NCBI GenBank assembly: GCA_965246745.1
Contig: OZ251980.1
Location: 2,418,001 to 2,482,000 of the forward strand
DNA: 64,000 bases
Direction: 5' to 3'
Source of the DNA: JANXMY01 sp965246745
GTDB lineage: Bacteria > Armatimonadota > Armatimonadia > Armatimonadales > Capsulimonadaceae
Below, one piece after another: positions 15,741 through 24,125 of this stretch. The translations under genes and the position numbers were made by a program. The notes beneath the pieces are model-generated. The model made no database searches and had not been told where the DNA came from. It saw only the letters and a program-made list of their open reading frames with translations. The stretch's first letter is position 1, and the number at the start of each line of letters is the position of its first letter.

Positions 15741-16594
15741 TGAGAAGTGATGTGACACGCCGGCTGCCCGGCGTGGGGTTCGGTCAGACGCAGGCCCGGC
15801 TGGACTGCGCCGGGCTGATTTTCACCGAGTCCGTTTACCCTGAAGGCTGCCGGACCGAGCGGCACACGCACGACGCGCCGTTCTTTTACTTTGTCCTGGA
15901 CGGCTCCTGTTGCGAGACCGTGCCGGGGCAGACGCACGGGCGGGATACGCTTGTTTTCCTGCCCGCCGGGGAGCCGCACGCGACCCACTGGCCGGAGCCG
16001 GAAGGCCGCAGCTTCCACCTGGAATTCATCGGCACCGGCTGGCAGGAGCGCCTGAGCGCCGCCGGTCTGGACCGGGGCCGGGCCTGTTCGGACGGCCTGC
16101 CGCGCTGGCTGGCGACGCGCCTGCATGCCGAGTTCCGCCGCCGGGACGCGCTTTCGCCGCTCTCGCTGGAAGGTCTCGCTTTGGAGCTGGTCGCCGAGTC
16201 CGCCCGCCTCCTCCTGCCCGCCGAGGCCGGGCCGCCCCGCTGGCTCCGCGCCGTCAAGGACCGCCTGCACGACGAGTTCGCGTCGGCGTTTTCACTGGAG
16301 CAGCTTGCTCAGGCGGCTGATGTCCACCCCGCCCATCTCGCCTGTCTCTTTCGGCGCGAGTACGGCTGCACGGCGGGCGACTACGTCCGCCGCCTGCGGG
16401 TGGAGTATGCCTGCCGCCTGCTGCTGTCCGGCGACACCCCGATCGGCGTGATTGCCCACCACGCAGGCTTCACCGACCAAAGCCATTTCACCAAAACCTT
16501 CCGCTGCCTCACCGGGCAAACCCCCGCCGAGTTCCGCCGCCAAGCCCCAGGCAAACGACAGACCAAAAAGATCATTCTCGTACAAGACGAGTAA
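15740..16594 (+). CDS. AraC-family transcriptional regulator (copy 1)
   Basis: The protein has 284 residues. The N-terminal half is a cupin-like ligand domain (ERHTHDAPFFYFVLDG; LVFLPAGEPHATHW). Residues about 175-275 hold the two AraC helix-turn-helix motifs (SLEQLAQAADVHPAHLACLF and IGVIAHHAGFTDQSHFTKTF). Its start overlaps the stop of the preceding small gene, so the two are translationally coupled. The C-terminal tail (KIILVQDE) recurs as a remnant after the next gene. It probably controls the adjacent predicted peptidases; the ligand is unknown. Confidence 0.92.
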   Translation: MRSDVTRRLPGVGFGQTQARLDCAGLIFTESVYPEGCRTERHTHDAPFFYFVLDGSCCETVPGQTHGRDTLVFLPAGEPHATHWPEPEGRSFHLEFIGTGWQERLSAAGLDRGRACSDGLPRWLATRLHAEFRRRDALSPLSLEGLALELVAESARLLLPAEAGPPRWLRAVKDRLHDEFASAFSLEQLAQAADVHPAHLACLFRREYGCTAGDYVRRLRVEYACRLLLSGDTPIGVIAHHAGFTDQSHFTKTFRCLTGQTPAEFRRQAPGKRQTKKIILVQDE

Positions 16595-16612
16595 GCGGCG
16601 AGCGGGTACAAT
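16579..16612. repeat. Direct repeat, copy 1 (AraC tail plus promoter-like box)
   Basis: About 34 bases starting CGTACAAGACGAGTAAGC and ending in TACAAT recur with one substitution and one insertion at 17815-17849. They encode the VQDE tail of AraC copy 1 and end in a -10-like TACAAT. Confidence 0.85.
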
Positions 16613-16652
16613 TCAGTACTTCTTACCAAGCTCTCAAAAAGGAACTCTGCTG

Positions 16653-17786
16653 TTGTCCAAATGCTTCTTTGCCGCGTTCGCTCTGTTTGTCGCTTTGGCT
16701 GTGCCAAGCGCAGCTCAGAAGTCTCTTCCCACAAGGTCCTTAGCTATGCCGACACCTACCGCCCCGCAGCAAGTCATGCTTACCTTCGATTTTGCCAACG
16801 CCCAAATGACTCTGGCGCTGCTCGAACCGAACGGCGATCTTCCCCGTGCCGAATCTGCTTGGGAATCGCTCCCCGCGACGCAGGCTGTGCTGGAAAAAGT
16901 CAAAGGGCGTGAGCCTGCCTCCACACTGGAAAGCATGCTGAAGTCGCTCCAGCAGGAAAAAGCAGGCGTTCCCAATGCAGACGATGCGTTCCGCTGGGGT
17001 CGGGTCAGCCGAAAAAGAGCCGAGATCAGCCATTTGCTTCAGCGCCTGGAAACAGACCAGGACGCGATACGAAGCCGTCTCGCGCAAAAGCTAGGTCGGA
17101 TGCTGTCGCCTGACCAAACCCTCAGCGTCACCGTCCACTTCATCGTCGGCAGTCCCGCCGCCGGCTGGGCAACCGATCCCCACAACCTCTATGTCGGCCT
17201 GCATTTCTATGATGGAGATGAGAATGGGGTTGTTTACACTGTGCAGCACGAGCTGTTTCACAATCTCCAGTTTTTGTGCTATCCGCATGAGAAGAGCGAC
17301 CTCCAAAAGCTGTCTCCGCGTCAGCAGGAAGTTTACTCGCTTCTGGAAAGCCTGTTCATGGAAGGGACTGCGACTTACTTTTCCGATGTGGAGGACTTCG
17401 CGCCGGGCGGCCCGTTCATTCAGAAAATGCTCGCGCCGAAGCGCGACAACGATGACCGGATGCTGGTGGACTTCCTGCTGCTGGACACACTGCTGTACCG
17501 CCTGAGCCGGGACGGAACCGTCTCATTCGCAGACTTATATCCGCTGGGGTTTGACTGGTCGTGGCAAAACCCGTTGTACTACGCCGGATACGCGATGTGC
17601 AAAGCGTTGGTTCGCGCTCACGGTCCAGACTACCTCAAACGGTCCTTGACCGCCAACCCCGTACAGTTTGCCGCCGATTACTGCGACCTCACCCGCACCC
17701 AAAAAGAGGCAGACGCGCTTCCTGCCTTGTCCCCTGACTCTGTCCAGACCATCCGCGAGACTTTGAAAGCGTTAAGAAAGCCGTAG
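16653..17786 (+). CDS. Secreted zinc metallopeptidase (HExxH), DUF5700-like
   Basis: The protein has 377 residues from a TTG start at 16653, chosen because AAGGAA lies 8 nt upstream and the signal peptide (SKCFFAAFALFVALAVPSAAQ) then begins at once. HELFHN at residues 199-204 is a zincin active site and MEGTATYFSD, about 38 residues later, carries a glutamate suited as third zinc ligand, as in gluzincins. The pattern resembles uncharacterised DUF5700/DUF2268-type peptidases. It follows AraC copy 1 and is one of three predicted peptidases in this locus. Confidence 0.75.
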   Translation: MSKCFFAAFALFVALAVPSAAQKSLPTRSLAMPTPTAPQQVMLTFDFANAQMTLALLEPNGDLPRAESAWESLPATQAVLEKVKGREPASTLESMLKSLQQEKAGVPNADDAFRWGRVSRKRAEISHLLQRLETDQDAIRSRLAQKLGRMLSPDQTLSVTVHFIVGSPAAGWATDPHNLYVGLHFYDGDENGVVYTVQHELFHNLQFLCYPHEKSDLQKLSPRQQEVYSLLESLFMEGTATYFSDVEDFAPGGPFIQKMLAPKRDNDDRMLVDFLLLDTLLYRLSRDGTVSFADLYPLGFDWSWQNPLYYAGYAMCKALVRAHGPDYLKRSLTANPVQFAADYCDLTRTQKEADALPALSPDSVQTIRETLKALRKP

Positions 17787-17936
17787 GCAAACCTCAGACC
17801 AAGATTGTTACCCCCGTACAAGACGAGTAAGCGGCGAGTGGGGTACAATGAGCGTTCTCATTCAAGCCCTATCTGTCCAACTGCGTTTGGCAGGTCGAGA
17901 CCGAAAAAGCCCTCACCTGCTTCCGCGCAAATTTTA
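17787..17936 (+). pseudogene. Remnants of an AraC C-terminus and of the small coupled gene
   Basis: Just after the peptidase stop, GKPQTKIVTPVQDE-stop matches the end of AraC copy 1 (GKRQTKKIILVQDE). Then SFKPYLSNCVWQVETEKALT matches the C-terminal part of the small gene that precedes AraC copy 1. These pieces show that the unit small-gene plus araC was tandemly duplicated and one intermediate copy decayed. Confidence 0.7.
17815..17849. repeat. Direct repeat, copy 2
   Basis: Second copy of the repeat at 16579-16612; it also ends in TACAAT. Confidence 0.85.
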
Positions 17937-18785
17937 ATGAGAAAGCAGAACAAAGTGAAGCAGCACTCTCCCTCCCGGTTGCCTGCGAGATCGTTTTTCG
18001 GTGAGATGGTACAGGAACGGCAGATTAACGGCTTTCATTTGAATGTGTCCCGTTATCAGCCGAGCAGCAGAATTGCGGCTCATTCGCACGAAAATGCCTA
18101 TTTCTGCCTTGTCCGAAGTGGACGGTTCGCTGAAACTTGTACGCGGCAGACAAGCGATTGCGCCGCAGGAACGCTGATTTTTCATCCGGCGGGTGACGTG
18201 CATCTTGACCAGTTTCATTCCGTGAAATCTGAACTTTTCAATGTGGAGATTGAGCCGCGCTGTGCAGCCAGAGTGAGCGAGCTATCTTTGGCTCTTTCTG
18301 CGCCGCAGTGGTCGCACAGTGACACACACGCCTGGCTGGCCGCGCGATTGTACCACGAATTTAGGCAGCCGGATACGGCGTCCTTGCTGGCAATGGAGGG
18401 CATTGCACTGGAACTGCTGGCTCAGACGTCCCGGCAGTCAGCCCGGAACCGGACGGCAAAGCCCCCCCGCTGGCTGGAAGAAGCGAGAGAACTGCTGGCG
18501 GCGCTTTTCCTGCAAGGCATAACACTCAGCTCTGTTGCCGAATCTGTGGACATCCATCCGGTGCATCTCGCACGGGAGTTTCGTCGGCACTACCGCTGTA
18601 CCCCCGGCGAATATGTCCGGCATCTTCGTGTCGAGTTTGCCGCCCGTCAAATGGCCGTCTCCGAGGCTTCGCTCGGCGAGATCGCTCTCCTGGCCGGCTT
18701 TCACGATCAAAGTCATTTCACCCGAACCTTTAAATCCCTTGTTGGGCTGACGCCGGCCTGCTACCGAGCCGCATTCCGAGCCTGA
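17937..18785 (+). CDS. AraC-family transcriptional regulator (copy 2)
   Basis: The protein has 282 residues starting MRKQNKVKQHSPS at 17937. It has the same layout as copy 1: a cupin-type sensor (RIAAHSHENAYFCLVRSG; LIFHPAGDVHLDQF) and a C-terminal double helix-turn-helix (VAESVDIHPVHLAREF; LGEIALLAGFHDQSHFTRTF). The two proteins are clear paralogues but well diverged, so the duplication is old. It precedes the Tat-signal metallopeptidase and S41 peptidase genes and probably regulates them. Confidence 0.92.
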   Translation: MRKQNKVKQHSPSRLPARSFFGEMVQERQINGFHLNVSRYQPSSRIAAHSHENAYFCLVRSGRFAETCTRQTSDCAAGTLIFHPAGDVHLDQFHSVKSELFNVEIEPRCAARVSELSLALSAPQWSHSDTHAWLAARLYHEFRQPDTASLLAMEGIALELLAQTSRQSARNRTAKPPRWLEEARELLAALFLQGITLSSVAESVDIHPVHLAREFRRHYRCTPGEYVRHLRVEFAARQMAVSEASLGEIALLAGFHDQSHFTRTFKSLVGLTPACYRAAFRA

Positions 18786-18893
18786 CTGCGTTTTTCCTGA
18801 AGCTAATTCTGTGCAACAGAGTTTCTTTGGTGCAAGACAATCCGCAGAATTGCAGGTAGACTCGCCTCTTATTTTCTGACTCGTGGAGGCAGT

Positions 18894-20072
18894 ATGTCTT
18901 TCAGCTTATCACGGCGGCGGTTCCTGAGCCGGCAGGGACAGGTGCTGCTCGGTCTTTCCGCACTGCCTTTCGCGCCTCTTCAAAGCAGCGGCAAGAAGCC
19001 GCTCAAAGGAAAAAATCACATGGCGACAGAATGGCATATCGCTCCGTCTTTTGTGTTTGACACGCTTTGCTGCTTGAACATGCTGACGGGCGATCCCTAC
19101 TATGTGGACTACTACCAAAAAGAGTATCACTCACTTGCGCCGAAGCTGACACCGGAAGCGCGGCACGCGCTCGCAAATGTCAAGCGCCGGATCAAGGATC
19201 AAGAAGGCGGTCTGATCGGCCCTTTTCTTTCTCTGCTTTTTTCTTCTACAGCACCCCGGAATCTGACGGATTTGCTTCAGACGGTTCAGGAAAGCAGTGA
19301 ATTGGAAGCGGCGTTTAAGAAGACACCTTACTATGATGACGACAGTTGGCACAGCTACCTTGCGGTCCGGCCGGACCTTACGGTCATCTTCCGCTTCCTG
19401 CAAGCGATCCAGTTTGAGACGTACTGGCAGCAGGAGATTCTGCCTGTCCTTCAGCAAAAAATTGACTCTTTGCAAACGCAAGTGCCGGCTTACGATGTGG
19501 TTGCCGAGGATGAACGGGTGCTTGGCTTTGCTCTTCCTTCCCGCGCGGTAACAATTTACCTTCTCTACTTCAATAAGCCGCACGGCATCAAAATCACCGG
19601 CCAGCGATTTCTCACGGGTGTGGACTATTCTGCGGAGACCATCCTTCGGAATGCCGTTCACGAGCTAATGCACCCGCCGTTCGGCTTCGAAGCCAGCCCC
19701 AAGCGTCTGCAAGAAATGTGGGCGGTTGTGTCGGCGCTGAAACAGGACAAGTTCCTCATGGATAAGATCGAGCATCATAACCCTGCGTTTGGCTACAACA
19801 GCTTTGAGGGATTTGTGGAAGAAGATTGCGTTCAAGCGCTGGAACAAATTGCTAGTGAACGTCTTGCCCTTGCCAAAGAGCCGCGCGAGCGCTGGAAGGA
19901 GAGTGATGATGGGATGCATGTCCTGGCTGTGGCTTTGTATGCCCTAATGAAGTCAGGAAATTATTCTGTTCCGCAGGAGCGGTTCGGCGAGTTTCTTACA
20001 CGTCTCGTATCGTCCGGCGCACTCGCACCTGGTCGCATCAAAACCTTGTATGATAACTTTTACACGATATGA
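18894..20072 (+). CDS. Tat-exported predicted zinc metallopeptidase (HELMH)
   Basis: The protein has 392 residues with a strong GGAGG site 5 nt before the ATG. The N-terminus (SRRRFLSRQG, then LLGLSALPFAP) looks like a twin-arginine signal. HELMH at residues 256-260 is an HExxH zinc site, and acidic residues follow (FVEEDCVQALE, about 307-317). I recognise no named family. It overlaps the next gene by 4 nt (ATGA), so a metallopeptidase and a serine peptidase are made together under the second AraC regulator. Confidence 0.65.
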   Translation: MSFSLSRRRFLSRQGQVLLGLSALPFAPLQSSGKKPLKGKNHMATEWHIAPSFVFDTLCCLNMLTGDPYYVDYYQKEYHSLAPKLTPEARHALANVKRRIKDQEGGLIGPFLSLLFSSTAPRNLTDLLQTVQESSELEAAFKKTPYYDDDSWHSYLAVRPDLTVIFRFLQAIQFETYWQQEILPVLQQKIDSLQTQVPAYDVVAEDERVLGFALPSRAVTIYLLYFNKPHGIKITGQRFLTGVDYSAETILRNAVHELMHPPFGFEASPKRLQEMWAVVSALKQDKFLMDKIEHHNPAFGYNSFEGFVEEDCVQALEQIASERLALAKEPRERWKESDDGMHVLAVALYALMKSGNYSVPQERFGEFLTRLVSSGALAPGRIKTLYDNFYTI

Positions 20073-21319
20073 CAACACATGACAGCCAAATCAGCGTCAG
20101 CGAGCGAGCGTTTATCGCGTCCAAGATTTACGCCGCCATCCCGCTTTACTTCGCCCACTGGCAGGGAGCGCCGGACCTAGACTTGGACGCCGCTTATCGC
20201 CATTACCTCGATGCCGCGATGGCCGCTCCCGACCGCCTCGGCTTTGACCTGGCGACGATTGAGTTCATGGCGAGACTGCACAACGGCCACACCGGCTTCT
20301 TTGATGAATGGCTGGACAAGAACTACGGGCAGTCGCTTGGGTTTCGCGCCCGTTATTCCGAGGGACAGTGGGTGATCATCCGCAGCGGCGTTGCCGATCT
20401 GAAACCGGGCCAAGTTATCGCTGCCATAGATGGAGCGCCGCTTGAGGCGTTCTTCCAGCAGCAAAGAAAGTATCTCGCGGAGTCCGATGATCGGACGACG
20501 CGCCGCAGCCTGTTCAATCATGCGGAGTTATTTCCGCTGCGCTTTACATTGACAACGGCAGACGGTGCGAAGATCACCGTGGATCGTGACGTGCAGAAGC
20601 CGCTGCCTAAGAAAGCCACTGAAGGTCGCTGGCTTCAGGAAGGCAGCATCGCTTACATTAGCATCCCCAGCTTCGACGAAGCGCAGTACGAACAGTCCGC
20701 GCTTGCCTTTGTGAAGCAGTTCCAAAACGCCAAGACGCTGATCATAGATGTGCGCGGCAACGGCGGGGGCAGTACGCCTTCCGATCTGGTAGATGCACTG
20801 ATGGACCGGCCCTACCGCTTCTGGGCGGAAGCCTCCCCGCTGAACGTCGGTATCTTTAACGCACGAGCGCAGGAACTGAAGCAGTATGGTTCCTCTTTGT
20901 CAGGTGAACAGCGAGCTTACAAAGAAGCTTACGCCAACATTGCCGATCATCCTCACCTGTATTGGCCGGCCTCCTCCAACACACCGGAGCCTCCTCTATA
21001 CAAAGGAAAGCTGCTCCTGCTGACGGATGGCGGCTGCTTTTCCGCCTGCGAGGACTTCCTGGTGCCGTTCCACGACAACAAGCGCGGGACGCTGATCGGC
21101 GAGACGACCGGCGGCAGGAGCGGACAGCCCTATTCTTACGAGTTCGGCAACGGGATGTCGTTCCGGGTCAGCACCAAGCGCGAGTTCTTCCCCGATGGCA
21201 GCCCGTTTGAAGGCATCGGCATCCACCCGGATATTGAAGTCGTACCGACTGTCGCTGACCTGGCCGCCGGGCGCGACCCCGTGCTGGCGAAAGCGCTGGA
21301 AATCGCCGCGCAGCCGTAA
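20069..21319 (+). CDS. S41-family (tail-specific-like) serine peptidase
   Basis: The protein has 416 residues. A PDZ-like region is visible around residues 90-135 (VADLKPGQVIAAIDGAPLEA), then the S41 core with IDVRGNGGGS (about 226-235), LLTDGGCFSACEDF with the likely nucleophile Ser325, and GETTGGRSGQ. These are the usual S41 landmarks. I see no signal peptide in the chosen frame, so it may stay cytoplasmic or use the coupled partner for export. It forms an ATGA overlap with the Tat metallopeptidase gene. Confidence 0.88.
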   Translation: MTTHDSQISVSERAFIASKIYAAIPLYFAHWQGAPDLDLDAAYRHYLDAAMAAPDRLGFDLATIEFMARLHNGHTGFFDEWLDKNYGQSLGFRARYSEGQWVIIRSGVADLKPGQVIAAIDGAPLEAFFQQQRKYLAESDDRTTRRSLFNHAELFPLRFTLTTADGAKITVDRDVQKPLPKKATEGRWLQEGSIAYISIPSFDEAQYEQSALAFVKQFQNAKTLIIDVRGNGGGSTPSDLVDALMDRPYRFWAEASPLNVGIFNARAQELKQYGSSLSGEQRAYKEAYANIADHPHLYWPASSNTPEPPLYKGKLLLLTDGGCFSACEDFLVPFHDNKRGTLIGETTGGRSGQPYSYEFGNGMSFRVSTKREFFPDGSPFEGIGIHPDIEVVPTVADLAAGRDPVLAKALEIAAQP

Positions 21320-21342
21320 GCGCTTTGGCGTGAGGGAACAGC

Positions 21343-21373
21343 AAAAAAGCCCGCGCCATCGGCGCGGGCTTTT
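21343..21373. terminator. Bidirectional terminator between S41 peptidase and lpdA
   Basis: AAAAGCCCGCGCC, ATC, then GGCGCGGGCTTTT: a 13-bp stem between convergent genes with A- and T-runs on both sides. Confidence 0.9.
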
Positions 21374-21385
21374 GCTGCTTGTAAC

Positions 21386-22873
21386 CTACTTGTGGACGCT
21401 TTCGCCCTTCACGTCCTGGGCGGCTTCCATGACGGCTTCCGACAAGGTCGGGTGGGCGTGGATGGTGTGCATCAGCTCGTCAATCGTAGACTCCAATTTG
21501 ATCGAGACGCAGGCTTCGTGAATCAGGTCGGTCGCGTGGGGGCCGACGATGTGGACGCCTAAAATCTCGCCGTATTTGGCGTCGGTGACGATTTTCACCA
21601 GCCCGACATTCTCGTTGATCGCCATCGCCTTGCCGAGCGATTTAAACGTGAACTTGCCGACTTTGACATCGTACCCGGCGTCTTTCGCCTGCGCTTCGGT
21701 CAGTCCGGTCCAGGCCATCTCGGGTTCGGTGTAAACGCAGTACGGAACAGCGGTGTAGTCCATCTTGACCGAATGCCCGAGGGCGTTCTCGGCGGCGACT
21801 TCGCCTTCGCGGGTCGCCACATGGGCGAGGCCCCCGCCGGCGGCGTCGCCGATGGCGTAGATATGCGGCACATTGGTCCGCATGTACTCGTCCACCAAAA
21901 TCTTGCGGTCGAAAAAGACGCCCGCTTCGCCCAGCCCGAGGCCGTCGGTGTATGCCCGCCGGCCGACCCCGATTAAGAGCTTGTCGAACTCGATTTCGCC
22001 GTCGCCTTTTTCGGTCACATACTTCAGCTTTTTGCCGGGCACATCAATCGCGACCACTTTGGTCGAGGTCATAATCTTGACGCCCGCTTTGGTCAGCAGC
22101 TTCGCCAGCTCGACCGACAGGTCCGGGTCCGCCGCCGGCACAATGTTCGGCAGCAGCTCAATCAGGGTCACGTCCGCGCCCAGCCCCCGGTAAGTGTAGG
22201 CAAACTCGGTGCCGACCGCGCCGGAGCCGAGCACCACCAGCTTTTTGGGCACTTCCAGCGCCGAAACCGCCTCGTTGGAAGTCCACAGGGTCGTGTTGCC
22301 GAGCGTCCCCGCCGCCTTGCGGTTTTTCACTTCCCGGTTATCCACAAACACATCGGCGTCGGCAGTGTCCCCGCCGATGACCTGAATAGACGGGTGCAGC
22401 TTCGCGACCACGCTGCCCGTTGCCAAAATAATTGACGCCGCCGTGATCCGCTCGGTTTTGCCGTCTTCGGTCGCCGCTTCCACCGTGTGCGGGTCGGTCA
22501 TCTTGCCTTTGCCTTTGATGAACCGCACTTTGTTTTTCTTGAACAAAAACTCGACCCCGCCGACCAGGGTGCCGACCACTTTGTCTTTGCGGGCCATCAG
22601 CGCATTCATGTCAAAGCCGATTTCGCCGCCGATGGTCAGGCCGAAGTCGGCGAAGTGCCGCGCCTGCTCCAAAGCGGCGACCGACCCGATCATGGTCTTG
22701 GTCGGAATGCAGCCCCAATTCAAACATGTCCCGCCGGCATTGTCGAAGTCAATGCAAACCACGCTTGCGCCCATCTTCGCGGCATGGATCGCCGCCGGAT
22801 AGCCGCCCGGCCCGCCGCCGATGACAATCAAATCTACATCGTAACCACTACTTGAACCATTAGACTGCGCCAT
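21386..22873 (-). CDS. lpdA: Dihydrolipoamide dehydrogenase (E3)
   Basis: The protein has 495 residues, close to the family's usual length. It has the FAD-binding GGGPGGYPAA at about 19-28, the redox-active disulfide in GGTCLNWGCIPTK (Cys50 and Cys55), the NAD-binding LGSGAVGTEFAYTY, the second FAD site YAIGDAAGGG, and the C-terminal HAHPTLSEAVMEA with the catalytic His-Glu pair. It reoxidises lipoamide in 2-oxoacid dehydrogenase complexes, but no E1 or E2 gene is nearby. The start overlaps the HNH-endonuclease gene by 14 nt. Confidence 0.96.
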   Translation of the reverse strand: MAQSNGSSSGYDVDLIVIGGGPGGYPAAIHAAKMGASVVCIDFDNAGGTCLNWGCIPTKTMIGSVAALEQARHFADFGLTIGGEIGFDMNALMARKDKVVGTLVGGVEFLFKKNKVRFIKGKGKMTDPHTVEAATEDGKTERITAASIILATGSVVAKLHPSIQVIGGDTADADVFVDNREVKNRKAAGTLGNTTLWTSNEAVSALEVPKKLVVLGSGAVGTEFAYTYRGLGADVTLIELLPNIVPAADPDLSVELAKLLTKAGVKIMTSTKVVAIDVPGKKLKYVTEKGDGEIEFDKLLIGVGRRAYTDGLGLGEAGVFFDRKILVDEYMRTNVPHIYAIGDAAGGGLAHVATREGEVAAENALGHSVKMDYTAVPYCVYTEPEMAWTGLTEAQAKDAGYDVKVGKFTFKSLGKAMAINENVGLVKIVTDAKYGEILGVHIVGPHATDLIHEACVSIKLESTIDELMHTIHAHPTLSEAVMEAAQDVKGESVHK

Positions 22874-23204
22874 AATTCTTCGCTTTCTGATAACTGTTTC
22901 GTTTCGCGTGCGACGCTCGCACCGCCACCCGTCCGCCGCTCTGCTTTGCGGCCCACCGTATCCACTTCTGCATCGGCTCGCTGCGTTTCAGCGCGTCAAC
23001 GCTGCTGTATTCGCGCTCGAGTTCCACCAATGTAAACAGCGCGTGAACCTGCCGGTGACAATCCGCGCAGATGTCCACGGTGATTACCCCGTCCCGCGAC
23101 TTCGGCACGAGATGGTGCCTGCTGGGGGAAAGAAAGTCGCCGGACCGCTCGCACAGGGGGCAGTGGAAGTCCTCGCGGGACTGCGTTTCCGTGTGTCTTG
23201 CCAT
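22860..23204 (-). CDS. Small HNH-type nuclease-domain protein
   Basis: The protein has 114 residues. CPLCERSG, RHHLVPKSRDG and ICADCHRQVH form a zinc-binding HNH fold with two CxxC knuckles and the catalytic HH. I chose MARHTETQ at 23202-23204; longer versions would run through palindromic element C and the tRNA. HNH proteins of this size cut DNA, but many are housekeeping or of unknown role. It overlaps lpdA by 14 nt, which is probably incidental rather than functional. Confidence 0.75.
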   Translation of the reverse strand: MARHTETQSREDFHCPLCERSGDFLSPSRHHLVPKSRDGVITVDICADCHRQVHALFTLVELEREYSSVDALKRSEPMQKWIRWAAKQSGGRVAVRASHAKRNSYQKAKNYGAV

Positions 23205-23259
23205 GTCTTTAGAACACGGGCGGGGCGTGGAAAGTGCCTCTCCTTGTGCGAAGAAAGAA

Positions 23260-23382
23260 GCGAGGGAATAGATTCCTCTCGCTGCAAATGTCGTCCTTCG
23301 GACGCAAGACTGCGACCGAGAGCATTTCCTGCTCCTTCGTCCAAAGGACGACATTTGCAGCGAGAGGAATCTATTCCCTCGC
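23260..23382. repeat. Long nested inverted repeat (palindromic element C)
   Basis: The arms at 23260-23304 and 23338-23382 match at 44 of 45 positions; the one difference still allows a G-U pair. Each arm holds GCGAG/CTCGC around GGAAT-AG-ATTCC, and CGTCC-TTC-GGACG. Aligned to element A, the inner stem differs by a paired change (G-C to A-T), so the structure has been kept while the sequence changed. Confidence 0.9.
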
Positions 23383-23420
23383 GTCCTGCCTCGCTGCCGC
23401 TTGATTTCTAAAACTTGTGA

Positions 23421-23503
23421 TGCCCTGGGCGGGACTCGAACCCGCACGGGGTTGCCCCCGGAGGATTTTAAGTCCGCTGTGTCTGCCATTCCACCACCAG
23501 GGC
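23421..23503 (-). tRNA. tRNA-Leu (anticodon UAA)
   Basis: GCCCTGG and CCAGGGC form the acceptor stem with discriminator A. The anticodon loop is CTTAAAA, giving UAA. A long variable arm (CTCCGGGGGCAACCCCGTG) marks a class II tRNA, and the T-arm is CGGGTTCGAGTCCCG. CCA is not encoded. It lies between palindromic elements C and D. Confidence 0.96.
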
Positions 23504-23563
23504 ATCCTCAGCGTCAAGTATAGCACACGGCGGGAAAGGAAGTCAAACGGGAACGAGGACAGT

Positions 23564-23743
23564 GGGGAGCGTCAAGAGGTCACGGGGCTGAACCCCCGTG
23601 CTTCAAAAGGCAAGCTCCCGCCTTCGCGGGCGAAGAATAATTCGCGGGCGAAGCTTCAAGTCCAACGAAGTTGGTGCCCGCGCAGGCGGGGAGTTGCCCT
23701 TTAAAGCACGGGGGTTCAGCCCCGTGACCTCTGGACGCTCCCC
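23564..23743. repeat. Long nested inverted repeat (palindromic element D)
   Basis: Arms of about 59 bases (23564-23622 and 23685-23743) match at roughly nine positions in ten. Each holds an outer palindrome CACGGGG-CTGAA-CCCCCGTG and an inner CCCGC-CTTC-GCGGG hairpin. The centre has a direct repeat TTCGCGGGCGAAG (23623-23635 and 23641-23653) and CCAAC-GAA-GTTGG. The layout equals elements A and C with an unrelated sequence. Confidence 0.88.
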
Positions 23744-23781
23744 AAGCAGGAAACCAAGACGCACGCCGCGAACAACGGCTT

Positions 23782-24111
23782 ATGTTCAAGAAAAAGCAGA
23801 AAGAACTCACCGTAGACGACGCGCCGGACAGCCTTGCGCCGTGGGAGATGCTGGAAGACGCGGAAATCGCCGCCGAGACCGCCCGCGTCGCGGCCCGGCT
23901 TCAAGGCCGGACGCTGGTGGCATTCGCCAGACGGCTGGACATGGACGCCGTCGCCTGCTTCGACAAGGGGATGGACGGCACGGGGAAAGCGGTGCTGGTG
24001 CTGGAAGGCTTGGACGCGCCGGAGCTTGCCGCCGAGCGCCGCTATCCCGGCTTCAGCGCGTGGTTCGACGACGCGCTGGCTGATCACCGAAACGCAGGAG
24101 CCGACGCATAA
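23782..24111 (+). CDS. Hypothetical protein
   Basis: The 109-residue frame starts MFKKKQKELTVDDAP. It is soluble and mixed charged, with no transmembrane segment or recognised motif; a RTLVAFARRLD stretch and a KAVLVLEGLD strand suggest an alpha/beta fold. Codon use matches the neighbours. No Shine-Dalgarno sequence is evident, and palindromic element D ends 38 nt upstream, so it may alter this gene's leader. Confidence 0.5.
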   Translation: MFKKKQKELTVDDAPDSLAPWEMLEDAEIAAETARVAARLQGRTLVAFARRLDMDAVACFDKGMDGTGKAVLVLEGLDAPELAAERRYPGFSAWFDDALADHRNAGADA

Positions 24112-24125
24112 AATAACGCATAAAT

